Assembly (NCBI RefSeq): GCF_000471905.2
Contig: NW_006499603.1
Span: forward strand, 5,345,097 to 5,409,096
From: Amborella trichopoda
Lineage: Eukaryota; Streptophyta; Magnoliopsida; Amborellales; Amborellaceae
Length of the DNA stretch: 64,000 bases
Reading direction: 5' to 3'
The notes under the pieces are model-generated. The model worked only from the letters and a program-made list of their open reading frames with translations. It was not told where the DNA came from and ran no database searches. Position numbers and translations under genes: made by a program. Position 1 is the first letter of the stretch. The number at the start of each line of letters is the position of its first letter. This document shows, piece after piece, positions 14,001 through 23,192 of the stretch.

Positions 14001-15906
14001 CAGGAAGCAGTAAATAAATTTAAGTGTGCTCCAAGAGAGTAACCCAAAAGATAACCAAAAAAAAGTATTGTGTGCGAGACGAGCAAACAAAGGGCAGGGG
14101 AATAAACTGTAGAGCATCATAAAGTGGGCTAAGTATTCTTGATAAGGCAGTATGCTGTGTTATATCATGGCAATGATTGGGATAGATGTATTATACCATA
14201 AATTGTATCCTTATAGATTGACAGTTTTCCATAATGTGTTATGGGAAAGGTTTCCATACTTTCCCTACAGCATAGAAGATCTATGCTTCCCCTACCATCC
14301 AGCCGTCCAATTTTGATCAAGAGAGCCACTCACCGTTTGATCTTAGATCCGACGTCTCAAAGTATTTTTTTTTTAATTTTTTTTTATAAAAATTGTATGA
14401 ATATGAAATTCGGTACTGCCATCTTCTCATTGGGGAGCACCTATGAAAACAATTTAAAAAACATTTTCGATAAAATATTGACCAAAATACCCCTTAAAAC
14501 TTTCAGGGGTATTTTGGTCATTTTATTTTATTGGACATATTTTTTATATATTTTTGGCTAGTGCGCGTACAAATTTTGGTCTCAAAAATAGTTTATAGAA
14601 AAAATATTAAAAATAAAATAGTGTAGAGATGTGACATTGTGATTGGGGCAATCTTGGCCCTCCATTCAGAATGGACGGTTGGATAAGGGGAAGTATATAA
14701 GTTTCATGTTGTAGGGGAAGCATAGAAAGCTTGCCCATGTGTTATATAGTTCATGAATATATAAAATTAAGATGAAAAATGTAGAGATGACAAACTCTAT
14801 GATGTTGAGACCACAATCTCTTTTGCAGTGACCACATTGCGCTCCTTAGGGCATTTGAGGCATGGCAGCATGCCAAGCGTAATGGCAGGGAAAGGCAGTT
14901 CTGTTGGGAGAATTTCTTATCCCCCATAACCTTGCAGATGATGGAGGATATGAGAAACCAATTTTGTCGTCTACTCTCAGATATTGGCTTCCTTAACAAA
15001 GGAAGAGGACTCAAGGTAGATTCTTTTCTTCTTTCTTTTTGTTATGAACATTCTATTAGTCTAGGAAAGGCTGGTACGTGGTCCATGCATTATCTACTGC
15101 ATATATTGCATAGATGGCGTGTGCTCAAATGGCTTGGGGACACTTTATGTGAATAAAACAAATAAGTCCTACTGGCATCCTCCTACAGTCTTGCTCCTGT
15201 TTGCATGCAAACCATAAATGCAGGATTGCAATGCAGAAATTGAAATCACCAGATCTCTCTCTCTCTCTCGAGGATACAATTCTCTTGTTTTTGTAGGAAT
15301 ACAATGTCTACAGTGAGGACGTGGAGATGGTGTGCGCCATACTATGTGCAGGCCTTTACCCCAATGTCCTGCAGTGTAAGAGAAGAGGAAAGAGGACGGC
15401 ATTCTACAGTAAAGAGGTGGGCCAGGTAGATATGCACCCATCTTCTGTCAATGCTGTGGTTCACCAATTCCCTCTCCCTTACATGGTCTACAGTGAGAAG
15501 GTCAAAACATCCAGCATATATATCAGGGACTCGACCAACATATCCGACTATGCTTTGCTCCTTTTTGGTGGAATCTTTTGGCAAGCCAAACTGGAGAAGG
15601 CATAGAGATGCTTGGAGGTTACCTTCATTTCTCAGCTTCCAAGAGTGTGTTGCAACTGATACAGGTTTGATTTCTTGGTCAATTAGACTTCATTTTTTCT
15701 ATTTGTTGCCTTTACACCCTGCTCTGATTTACTGGAAATGGGTGTCTCAGAAATTGAGATGGGAACTTGACAAGCTTCTTCAGAGGAAGATTGAAGATCC
15801 TGAGCTGGACATTCCATCTGAGGGCAAAGGGGTTGTGGCTGCTGCTATTGAATTACTGAACAACCCAAATGTGAAGCAACACACAAATCGCAGGGGTAGA
15901 AGTTGA
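567..15906 (+). CDS. DExH-box ATP-dependent RNA helicase (DExH1/DExH3, DHX36-like), 3' half, seven exons
   Basis: This is the C-terminal half of a DEAH/RHA-type RNA helicase, an ATP-driven enzyme that remodels RNA or RNA-protein complexes. Exons are 567-781, 8199-8358, 12360-12633, 12755-12947, 14829-15015, 15297-15664 and 15751-15906. All have AG/GT borders and compatible phases (2, 0, 1, 2, 0, 0). In order they encode the second RecA domain ([26 protein letters not shown]), the winged-helix and ratchet region (DPNIGKMLL), the OB fold ([22 protein letters not shown]) and the C-terminus. Motifs I-III must lie in exons left of position 1. Family members are continuous across every junction used here. 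One base is missing in exon 6 near 15571: that exon is 368 nt, and 369 would be in phase. The gene is therefore either a recent pseudogene or carries an assembly error. Two introns exceed 4 kb because of transposon insertions. I am sure of the family but not of the exact orthologue. Confidence 0.95.
782..1569 (+). other. helicase intron, part left of the hAT insertion
   Basis: Unremarkable AT-rich intron sequence from the GTAAGC donor to the hAT target duplication. No coding or structural signal was seen. Confidence 0.7.
1590..1750 (+). repeat. hAT left subterminal GC-rich region
   Basis: A sharply GC-rich block in AT-rich surroundings with repeated CGAGTCG, CGACTCG, ATCGCCC and CGGTTC words in both orientations. 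Subterminal repeats of this kind bind transposase in hAT elements; that role here is inferred from position. Confidence 0.6.
2130..2700 (+). repeat. three tandem copies of a ~185-bp unit in the hAT 5' region
   Basis: Units begin near 2150, 2339 and 2521. Each carries ATAATGTGTTAA, TTTGATTCCTTATAGT, then ACATGTATTCAATTTGAT, and ends near CTGATGT..CTGTGAAGAA. Copies 1 and 2 are very similar and copy 3 is more diverged. The array lies between the left end and the transposase, where the promoter should be. Confidence 0.8.
3775..6558 (+). pseudogene. hAT transposase, decayed (BED finger, DUF659, hAT dimerisation)
   Basis: The likely start is ATG 3775 ([18 protein letters not shown]). One extra A in the run at about 3831-3836 shifts the frame, after which the BED zinc finger follows (CNYC, then HRFKHHLAG). 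An M[HY]GGPSS repeat lies at 4170-4250. The DUF659-like part (about 4330-4660) is followed by the catalytic core. Where relatives have a D-G-W motif this copy reads SYGW, so the first catalytic aspartate appears lost; FITDIA keeps the second. A TAG at 4982-4984 interrupts the frame. Introns fit at about 5454-5545, 5690-5758 and 5835-5922. The C-terminal part ([23 protein letters not shown]) is the dimerisation region. A stop at 6427 is followed by more in-frame acidic residues up to about 6558. Confidence 0.88.
6955..7052 (+). repeat. hAT right subterminal GC-rich region
   Basis: Repeated GATCCGG, CCGATCCG and CACCGATCC words lie just inside the right terminal repeat. This is the counterpart of the left block, although the core word differs. 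Confidence 0.6.
7072..8198 (+). other. helicase intron, part right of the hAT insertion
   Basis: AT-rich non-coding sequence that ends at the ATGCAG acceptor. I see nothing else in it. Confidence 0.6.
8199..8358 (+). CDS. DExH helicase exon: motif V
   Basis: The exon starts after ATGCAG with the single G that completes AGG. It encodes [14 protein letters not shown] (motif V) followed by [13 protein letters not shown] and [10 protein letters not shown]. It ends CTTCAG/GTCAAC in phase 0. It is separated from the preceding exon by 7.4 kb, mostly a hAT transposon. Confidence 0.94.
8764..9200. mobile_element. MITE-like element with long inverted ends in helicase intron
   Basis: The left arm (GGGTTTTTCTATTGTTAACA, later GATGTGAACTGTTAAAA) is matched in reverse complement by the right arm (GGGGCTTTTTTTCTAATG, TTAACACC, GTGTGAACTGTCAAAA). 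The arms are about 85 bp and the total is 437 bp. The interior is AT-rich and non-coding. No clear target duplication survives. Confidence 0.65.
9545..9904. mobile_element. foldback-like MITE cut off by the assembly gap
   Basis: The left arm has GCTCAGATTGAATATGGGTT and GGTCACAACGTCATTTCGTA. The right arm has the reverse complement of the same words (GAAATGAGGTTGTGATCATT, GGCTCAGATTCATTCTAGG). The centre is a near-perfect palindrome, GACCAAAATACCC at 9721-9733 against GGGTATTTTGGTC at 9748-9760. The right end is in the gap. Confidence 0.65.
9905..10196. other. assembly gap (292 N)
   Basis: A run of N inside the second visible helicase intron. Reading frames through it are artefacts. Confidence 0.99.
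10330..10550 (-). repeat. dispersed repeat, minus copy of the 11864-12090 repeat
   Basis: The reverse complement shares ordered words with 11864-12090: CAAAATGAG, GACCGTCCATT, TTTTTCTTTC/TTTTTTCTTT, AAGGCCTAGAT and TAAGCATCT. This is a diverged non-coding MITE-like family present twice in inverted orientation in one intron. Confidence 0.6.
10969..11018. repeat. (TG)n(TA)n microsatellite
   Basis: About 10 TG dinucleotides run into about 14 TA dinucleotides. Confidence 0.95.
11044..11307. mobile_element. small element with CCTATAGGCGAAATG-type inverted ends and four internal hairpins
   Basis: The ends GCCTATAGGCGAAATG (11044) and CATTTCGCCCATAGGT (11292-11307) are inverted repeats with a few mismatches. 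Between them lie four hairpin motifs of the form GCCACAGAC..TAG..GTCCGTGGCGG (about 11076-11105, 11132-11149, 11167-11196 and 11199-11226). A further hairpin is made by CCTATGGGCGAA / TTCGCCCATAGG. The GCGACGGAC..GTCCGTCGC style recalls subterminal repeats of CACTA transposons, so it may be a deletion derivative of one. Confidence 0.6.
11345..11690 (+). repeat. dispersed repeat related to 19440-19790
   Basis: Shares in order ATCCAAAATTTT, CACC/CATCTAAG.ATCA, TGTTCAATCTTG, a T-rich segment and TGCTACATCCCCAAAA with the sequence at 19440-19790. Non-coding, probably a diverged MITE. Confidence 0.45.
11864..12090 (+). repeat. dispersed repeat, plus copy of the 10330-10550 repeat
   Basis: The plus-orientation partner of the inverted pair. 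It carries GACAAAATGAGGCCC, GGACCGTCCATTTGG, AAGGCCTAGATATAAGCATC and is non-coding. Confidence 0.6.
12150..12260 (+). repeat. half copy of the foldback MITE at 9545-9904
   Basis: Carries AATGGCCCAAATTGCATCT, GGGCTGATCTGATGGTCATG and ATTTCATATTTGAATTTTAA, matching one arm of the element that ends in the gap. It is truncated by the microsatellite at 12275. Confidence 0.55.
12275..12329. repeat. (TA)n then (GA)n microsatellite
   Basis: About 13 TA units, a short spacer, then about 9 GA units, directly before the acceptor of the motif VI exon. Confidence 0.9.
12360..12633 (+). CDS. DExH helicase exon: motif VI and winged helix
   Basis: The exon begins right after TTTTCATAG with [11 protein letters not shown] (motif VI, containing the arginine finger) and continues through the winged-helix stretch ([13 protein letters not shown]) to ELTPLG, where it ends in phase 1. 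The family usually has RTPLQELCL; here the proline position reads leucine (RTLLQELCL). Otherwise it matches the family pattern. Confidence 0.95.
12755..12947 (+). CDS. DExH helicase exon: ratchet (HA2) domain
   Basis: The exon follows CTGATAG and contains [32 protein letters not shown] and KRSFAGDSY. It ends TACAG/GTTTCT in phase 2, and the split codon is completed by T14829. The usual FAGDSCSDH reads FAGDSYSDH across the junction. Confidence 0.94.
12948..14233 (+). other. helicase intron left of the MITE
   Basis: Non-coding apart from a short RTE-type tail at 13846-13905. Open frames here (13196-13393, 13721-14017) match no family I know. Confidence 0.6.
13846..13905 (-). mobile_element. 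RTE-type LINE (or dependent SINE) 3' tail, minus strand
   Basis: On the minus strand the sequence reads GGATAGCCAACCCCAATGAA, then TTGGGATAAGGTTTG and a run of GAT triplets. This is the characteristic end of plant RTE LINEs (coding ..ADP..LG..DDDD before a (GAT)n tail). The same ending is seen at 18170-18205. Confidence 0.55.
14243..14736. mobile_element. Mutator-type MITE, 494 bp, with perfect 9-bp target duplication
   Basis: ATGTGTTAT occurs immediately left (14234-14242) and right (14737-14745), a perfect 9-bp duplication as made by Mutator-like transposases. The ends begin GGG: GGGAAAGGTTTCCATACTTT against GGGCAAGCTTTCTATGCTTC, with similarity continuing through CCCCTAC and CCGTCCA. The interior holds a central palindrome (GACCAAAATACCCC / GGGGTATTTTGGTC). 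Non-coding, in the intron before exon 14829. Confidence 0.88.
14829..15015 (+). CDS. DExH helicase exon: HA2 to OB-fold linker
   Basis: Bounded by TTTGCAG and AAG/GTAGAT. It encodes [24 protein letters not shown] and [11 protein letters not shown], which are hallmark strings of the plant DExH1/DExH3 group, and ends KGRGLK in phase 0. A Mutator-type MITE sits 92 bp upstream in the intron. Confidence 0.95.
15297..15664 (+). CDS. DExH helicase exon: OB fold, with a one-base deletion
   Basis: The exon encodes [47 protein letters not shown] and [15 protein letters not shown]. At about 15570-15572 one base is missing. Downstream the family-like reading ([18 protein letters not shown]) continues in the next frame up to the CTGATACAG/GTTTGA donor. 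As it stands, translation would stop at 15603-15605. Exon length 368 instead of 369 supports a single lost G (FGG-NLL in relatives). Confidence 0.93.
15751..15906 (+). CDS. DExH helicase last coding exon
   Basis: The exon starts after GTGTCTCAG with [17 protein letters not shown], then [13 protein letters not shown], and ends at a TGA at 15904-15906 after a short basic tail (NRRGRS). Relatives end near the same place, so this is probably the natural C-terminus. About 52 codons, phase 0. Confidence 0.92.
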   Translation, partial: KLRWELDKLLQRKIEDPELDIPSEGKGVVAAAIELLNNPNVKQHTNRRGRS

Positions 15907-17869
15907 ACAAACTGATCAATCCATCTTTTTCAATTCAAGCATTACCACTGAATCCAAACATCTATAGTCATGCCTTCGGCTGCCGGAATAGTCTTTTCAT
16001 GCCATCTTAATTGATCTTTTGTCTTAGAATTTTTATTTCTTTTCAGGAACCAAAGATAATTGTCCCCCAGTATTTTTCTATCGCCATAAATTTAAACTTG
16101 TGATATCATGTGGGTATATTCTCAGAACTGAATATTAATATATAAGAGTTATTTCTTCTTATATTTCTGTGCTTCCTTCCTGTATTTAGGATTGTGTGTT
16201 ACATGGTTGCTTGCATGTGATATTTCCCTTTCAGTGTTTGTATATGATGTGTTGCTGTGACCATTGTTTGTCAAAATCAGGTCCTACAGGGGTTGAGGTC
16301 CATCAACGGTTGAAGCTTGTCCAAGGTTTGAATAGTAACTAACGTACCTTCCCACACGGACTCAATTGTTTTGCATTCAGGAGGAACCGGAGGCCATTGC
16401 TTCAATTTCTTGCCTGTTGCCAGCAACCTAGAGAAAGAGTGGCGTTTAGTGAGAACTTCCACCATGCTTTTACTGCCTTCCATCAACAAAAGCAAGACAA
16501 ACCTTCATGGCAAATGATTGTCCACCGTGTAAGCTTGATGACAAATTTTACACTTAGCCAAGTCTTGCCAAAACCGTGCCAATAGTTAGTCCTTGGAGTC
16601 CTTTGCTTGTTGGCAGAGCACCAAAATTAGTGTTACATGGACACCAACACGAGTGTTATATCTAGTTACGAGTGTCAAAGTATCTAGAATGCTGACCCAA
16701 AAACCCGGCTCCGACACATCCGTACATTTATATACACGCACACATAAAACATCTTTATAGACATCCATACATTCATACACATGCATACATATAACATCTT
16801 TGATACTTGCATTAGTACATCACTTCATTTCAAATTATTTTGGTTGAATAATTAATTTCAAACTTGACGTACACAAATTCAAATTTCATGATTTATATTT
16901 TGGATTATAAATTAGTTTTTAATAAATAAATTAAAGAATTTGTTATGAAAGATGGTATTTTATTTAATTCATATGCACTCATAAAATATTACAATAAAAT
17001 ATATTCATAAGGATATGCATATGATAATTATAGTAATATATTAAGAAAAATCTTATTTGTATTAAGAGGCATGCATAAAGATATGCACGCCCTTTATTGT
17101 TACTTTCTAATTATTGCTTTCTAGATAATAAATGCACCATTAGACATTTATGGCATTTGATTTTAGATACAGTTAATAAACATATAAGTAATATACATTT
17201 GAATAGTATGCTACACCTAAGTGATAACAAATGGTGGGCATCAACCTCATAGTTATACTACTTGGGAGTTGACCCATCAGTAACGATTCCCAGGGCTCCT
17301 TTGTAAATCTACCCCTTCCTCTAAAAGCCATTCATTGTGTTATCAGCATGGTTTCATCCTTATCTCGGTCATTCGATATTGTAACAACCGTTTTTTGGGG
17401 ATATCTTTCGGGTATATCGAATAAGATTCTGGCCCAATTCAGCAATCATCTGCATGCCGTTTTCATCTGCTTTCAACCATGCACATCAGGGCTTTAATTT
17501 CTGAGGTCCTCTATCATCCAAAATGAGGATCCTGCCAAATAACATAATGCCCTTGATTTAGGCTTAGCAACACTTTTCGTTGTAAACACTTGTTCCCCTA
17601 AACAACCAAGGGTACTATAGTTACCTATCCGGGTCACTGAACTGGAGCTAAGTCACCAAATGCCCCTGCTTTCATAGATTCCCAATTCAAAAAAATTTAT
17701 TATTTTTTAGCTATATTTTAGACCCTATCCGTTACGAAATTACTTTTGGTAGTTCAGTGGGGATGGGGCCACCTACTCATGATGCAAATAGAACTTTATA
17801 CATTATGTGGAGACTATGACCACCTAGTCTTAAGCCTATTCCCAAAAGTATAATAAAATGACATCACGA
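15907..17869. other. helicase 3' flank and intergenic DNA
   Basis: The start of this stretch should be the helicase 3' UTR, but I cannot place its end. The open frames at 16277-16585 on either strand match nothing I recognise. From 16800 it is AT-rich with no structure that I can see. Confidence 0.5.
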
Positions 17870-18210
17870 CTTTTTTGAGATGGATGAGTGGCAAGGCAAT
17901 AAGAGATAGAATTCGATATGAATCCATTAGAAAAAAATTAGGTATGGCACCATTAGGTGATAAGATGAGAGAGTAAACTTAAGTGGGCTGATCATATGTA
18001 GCGTAGACCCAATACAACACTTATTAAGAGGTACGAGTTAGTTCAAGTAAAGGGCTAAAAAATGGGAGGCTAAAAGGACATGGTTGGAAGTAATGAGAAA
18101 TGATATGGGAACCTATAACGATATTGAAGATATAACCCTTAATAGAGCAGAATGACAGAATATGATTTATGTAGTTGACTCCAATTTGGAAAAAGGCTAT
18201 GATGATGATA
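17870..18210 (+). mobile_element. RTE-type LINE, 3' end of reverse transcriptase ORF, heavily decayed
   Basis: From ATG 17884 the frame reads MSGKAIRDRIRYESIRKK, then LGMAPLGDKMRE. This corresponds to the plant RTE C-terminal pattern (M.G.TR.DRIRNE..R.K.GVAPI.DKMRE.RLRWFGH). Stops follow and the match continues in pieces to VVDSNLEKGYDDD at about 18172-18208, ending in GAT triplets, the usual RTE tail. Only the last few hundred bases remain, typical 5' truncation. Confidence 0.7.
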
Positions 18211-20020
18211 TCATGAAGTTTAAAACAAAAATAGGACCAATTGTTCAATGCAGAAGCTATTACATGATCACAACCCTATGCATGTTGTCATGTACAAGGA
18301 CAACCCAGAATATGGCGTTAGTACATCTTGGTCTATCCATTTATATAAGGTAAGGCACATGGTATTGTGGTCGGCCCCAAAGCCACACCCTTTCTGTTAC
18401 GAATGTGGTTTTGGTAGGGCTCCAACTTTACAATGATTGGGAAAGTCACGCTCCAAAATCGTGTTGAGAAAACTAGTTCTGGTACCTAAAAACCACCTCG
18501 TTGTGGCCTGCATATGCATTTCAGGTTGAAATTATTGAATTGAAAACTCCAAAATTGTTAAAATCATATTGATTTGAGAACAAATTGGAAAGTCCAAAAA
18601 TGGTGCAAATCAGGCTGATATCTGAACGCCTGAAATAAAAATCCATTAAAAGTGTTGCAAAGAGGGGGCCATTTCGCTTAAAATCCATTACTGATGAGAT
18701 GGTTGGTTTGCAGTTTTTCAGGAGACATAATTGCATTTTTTAGAGAGATTTGAGATATCATTTTATAAAGTCCCGACTTTATTAAAGGGAAAAGGTTAAA
18801 TGTAGCCCCATTCAAATGTGTTTGCTTTCCAAAAATCCATATAAGAGATGAATTCAGGGTATGAAACACAACCCTAAGTCAATGTAGATGCTTTTTGTTT
18901 ATGATATAAGATTTTGCAGTTCTAACAATAGTGCTAATTAAAATGATTTGCGAATAATTAAAATGAAATATGATAAACAGTACAAAAACAAAGTTTAAAA
19001 CAACCAATTATTTAAGGTTCAAAATCCTTCTTCTTTTTCCACATCATGATCGTGGCTGTCGAAATCATGTAAAATTTTGAATAAAAAAATCATCTCTAAG
19101 ATGAATTTTTTGAAGGAATTGAGATTTTAATTGGTGTGTGAGCTGATACACCAGAACCTTGTACTTTTGGAAAAGCTATTTTCTTCAAGATGCATGTGCT
19201 ATTATTGTAAATGATCAATGCTCCCCCGTTGGCTAAATCATCATTCAGGAGTATTTTATGGTCACAAATTCTGGATATAACATGCTCAGCTGTGGGATCG
19301 AAACAGAGACCATCTAATTTTTGGACTGACGGATCCAAGTATTCAATGATTCCAAATACAATTTTGTAGAAAACGCATTGGAGAATCAAAATTTCATATA
19401 AAAAAAGTGAATAAGCTTAGAAATGTATACTACGTTCCTGCAGGAGAACATTGAGGATCTACTTCCTCGGTTCAAAGACCTACTTGGGAGGATTTTTTTC
19501 ATCTAAAATTTTGGAAACCACCTAAGAATCACTAGATAATGATTTCAAAATTTACATTTTGAGTTTTTCAACACTTGGATGTTGCCTTAAAAAATTAGAC
19601 AACCCATGTTCAATCTTGAGATTGTTTTTATTTTAGTACAAAGAGTTCAACTCATAATATTTATTTTTTTAATGGGTTGAAAGAGGTTGCATCCCTAAAA
19701 TTTGACGTTCCGAAATAACTCACGTATTAAGTTCTATCCAAGGGAATCATTGGACATTGTACTTCCGAAGGTGTAGAAAATCTTTTCGCATAAGATTATT
19801 AGTGTTAGAGGAGTACGCTGATTTGGCCAAGTTGAGTCAAAACAACAGGTTGACTGAGATCCATCGAATCCCATGAGTGTCCTGGTTTCTGTACTTGCCC
19901 TCTGTCTTTTGTTGAGGTTGTACGCCCATGGAGGCCAAATAAGACACAGGCCCAACAAGGCGGATTTCCAATTTTGAAACATTCGATTTGATTAATCCGA
20001 TCATTGCACAAGTTGATATT
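18211..20020. other. intergenic AT-rich DNA
   Basis: No gene seen. The minus-strand frame at 19096-19389 (97 codons) matches nothing I know. 19440-19790 is a second copy of the repeat at 11345-11690. Confidence 0.5.
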
Positions 20021-20426
20021 GAAAAAGTATATATAAGGATGCAACCATATAATGTAGAACTACGGATGCACCTCAAAAATCCATCGGGAAAGGTAGTTTT
20101 AATGTTGAAAAACCCTTTGATTGATCATCTCGACATCGAAATGTATGATTATGAAAATTAAAAAGATTTTAAGTTTCAGAAATAGTGCATTTTACAGCAC
20201 ATTATCTACACCGTCCATTTTCAAGATTTTCATATGTTTATAGACCTACTTGATTTTAACTATTTTTAAAATTAAAATTTTATAATTAGATATAAAAATA
20301 GATTTTGAGATAATCCTAAAAGCATTTTACATCAAAATTACATACCATGATAAAATTTGAAGGTGCACCTTATCTCTACAGCTAGGATACATCCCTATGC
20401 CAACTGCAACCATATATAAAACACGG
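20021..20426. mobile_element. MITE, group A subgroup 2, diverged copy
   Basis: Starts GAAAAAGTATATATAAGG and ends CATATATAAAACACGGG. The interior follows the 34335-34729 copy closely (GTGCATTTT..CAGCACATTATCTA, CCGTCCATTTTCAAGATTTT, GATAAAATTTGAAGG). No clear target duplication. The terminal palindrome seen in other copies is degraded here. Confidence 0.7.
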
Positions 20427-20551
20427 GTTCGGTGGTCATGTATTGATCAAGAAATATGTTAACAGGATCGGTTTGGCTCGTGGGAGAAACTTTATAAAAA
20501 TTATAGGCTTGGAGTGGAAAGTTACTTGCCCTCATCATACATGGCAATGAG

Positions 20552-20671
20552 GGATTATCTAAACCATATGTTATAAGGTTGAGCAATGTTAATAGATATT
20601 CTAATATGTTTGGATTATCTAAACCATATGTTATAAGGTTGAGGAATGTTAATAGATATTCTAATATGTTT
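20552..20671 (+). repeat. 60-bp tandem duplication
   Basis: GGATTATCTAAACCATATGT starts at 20552 and again at 20612. The two 60-bp units differ by about one base, so the duplication is recent relative to its surroundings. Confidence 0.95.
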
Positions 20672-23087
20672 GAGTAATAATAATAGCAACATGATTTTAT
20701 GGTCCCTCAACAATATGATCTTTCATCTAAAAGTTAAATATAGGATTTTTTAAAATTCAGAATTTAACACTTTTCTAAAATACTCATCTACTTGATCAAA
20801 TTTATGAATAAATTCTTAAATTTTGCATCTATAAAATACTATTAAATGGGGATTAAGCGTCTAGTCTGCTCCCAAGACAACATGTGGACCATATGCGAAC
20901 TTTGGTTAATATTTTTATGAGCCACATCTCCACAGCAACAAATGCTCTAAAAAGTGAATATTTATTTTTTTTCAAAACAACGAATCTTTATATGAAAATA
21001 CAATGTAACATTTTATCATTTTCATAAATATTTTTTAAATTTTATGAACTATTAACAAGAGCACCTTACTGGAAAAAGTTTGAATTGGATAATGTAACAA
21101 CTAATTTAATTTATATAAATTCATATTATTTCCTAACGTTTATTTTAATAGTTATAAATTTAAAAGCTTGATTTTTCAAAATTTAAATCATATTAGGAAT
21201 ATTTTTTTATGAGTATAAATTGAAATTTTAGTTATTAAATATAATAAATATATAATTAGTTTACTATATATTTGATAGATGAATAATGCCATTAATTAAT
21301 TAACAAATTTAGATTTAAATTATCAGCATTTAGAATAATAAAGTGAGTACATAATATTTTTATTTAAATAAAAGCTTTAATGCTACTTAAAATTGTAATG
21401 TCAGTAATTAATAAATAAACTTAAATTTAATTCATAGCTCGTCAATATACTAATTAGATCTGTATTGTTACATAGAATCAAAAGAAATAATTATAAATTA
21501 AGTGGCAAGAATTTTGATAAAATGTTAAACTTATAAGTATTGATTAACTCTTTATGGTTATAGGACAACGTTTTTATGAGTCCTAGAGCTCATATGCATG
21601 TATGCTTCCCCTCTTCATGATCCATTTTTTAGATAGATTTGGACCTAATTTTTTTTAGGTGCATATATCATGGAGAACATGATTGTGTAAAAAAATTAAA
21701 TTTTAAAAACTAAAAATGATTCTTTTTTTAAGAAAAAATTCAGACCGTTGATTTTACAAGTTTTTTTTGGAGAGATCACAACACTACGTCCATATGATTA
21801 GGGATGCCTCGGGGGACGTTATGGTACTTGTGTATCCCTCAACACATAAAGTATTTTACCATGATTGTTACATCACTAATTACACTTATAAATTTTTGAA
21901 GTTTTTAGTTTTAATAATTGTTCGGAAGCTATAAATTTAATATAAAATATTAAGTTGCTAAAAATTCATATCATATAAAATATTTTTTACCCATAATTTA
22001 AAAACTCAAATTTCAATAAATAAAGTTTTAAATCTTATAAAACCATAGTTATGAAATAAAATTTATAATTAATAAATAGACAAATTCAAATTTAGAATTC
22101 TAAATATTTCGAATAATGAAGAATGCATATAGTAGTTGGTTTAAAATAGGTATTTTAACGTTATAATTCAAATTGATTTCTCATTATGTTATCTACATCA
22201 ACTAAAACGGTTTACAGATAGCAATTAAATTTAACTCGCCTTTGAAATTCCGAAGTTTGAGCAAGTCATTGATTTCTTTTAAAATTAGACATTAATTTGA
22301 AATTCGTATTTCTATAGTGATTTGCTCTGAATTTGGAATGTTGCTTGGTTTTTCTATAATTTTTTTTGGGCTACTACTTGAAAAGAGAAGAAAGATATAG
22401 ACACAAAACGTGTAAGTACATTTAAATTAGTATGTAGTTATAACCACAATGGAGAACTTTTATTTTTCAAAATCTAAGCAATCCAACATACATGCCAATT
22501 TAAACTCTAATAATAAATATATATTGTTTAAATAAAATCTACATTCATGTTGACTGCTTTCAAGTAAATTTCACATAAATTGCGTGGATAGCACTACATG
22601 GTGCAATAGTAAAAAAAAACATATTACATTATTCTAAGCAGTAATTTACTTAAGATTAATAAAAACACAAACAATATAAAACAAGGGCACCAAACTAGTA
22701 CTGGTACTTTTTCAAAAGTGGTTTGATTTCGGCTGATTACCAATCCTGATTGATGATTCTCGATTTAGATTGGAGGATATAAAACGATTATTTATGAGAC
22801 TTGCCACTAATAGTTGAAAATGGAATTGGTGATCCCGTTTTCGATAATAAATGAGATTTCATGGACGAGCTAGACTTTAATGAAAAAAAAGATAGGTTTC
22901 AATGAGAATTAATAGGTGAAGGTATAGTTCGATTATCGTTCGCATTTATGGGGTTTCTATTTTTTTGTTAAATTTTTCAAATCTTAATTTATTTTAATTA
23001 ATTTTATTAATTTTTTGTTACTACAAAATCAAATTTTGTAATTTGGTTGCATTATATTATGATACAACCGTTGCATGAAATCATTGC

Positions 23088-23089
<2 letters not shown>

Positions 23090-23130
<41 letters not shown>
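23090..23130. repeat. (TA)n microsatellite
   Basis: About 20 TA units, shortly before a 20-base N run at 23173-23192, which may be a collapsed repeat or scaffold join. Confidence 0.95.
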
Positions 23131-23133
<3 letters not shown>

Positions 23134-23172
23134 TAGTGTACGTACTACTATTATTATTAGTTATTTATTTTA

Positions 23173-23192
23173 NNNNNNNNNNNNNNNNNNNN
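23173..23192. other. assembly gap (20 N)
   Basis: Fixed-length N run, probably a join of unknown size. Confidence 0.98.

Noticed and set aside
15451-15906. A continuous 151-codon frame ending at the helicase stop
   Set aside because: It reads through the intron 15665-15750; only the part from 15751 matches the family.
19096-19389. Minus-strand frame of 97 codons
   Set aside because: No recognisable motif, no neighbouring exon signals, AT-rich intergenic setting.
21540-21850. Possible MITE
   Set aside because: Some MITE-like words, but I could not match inverted ends or a target duplication.
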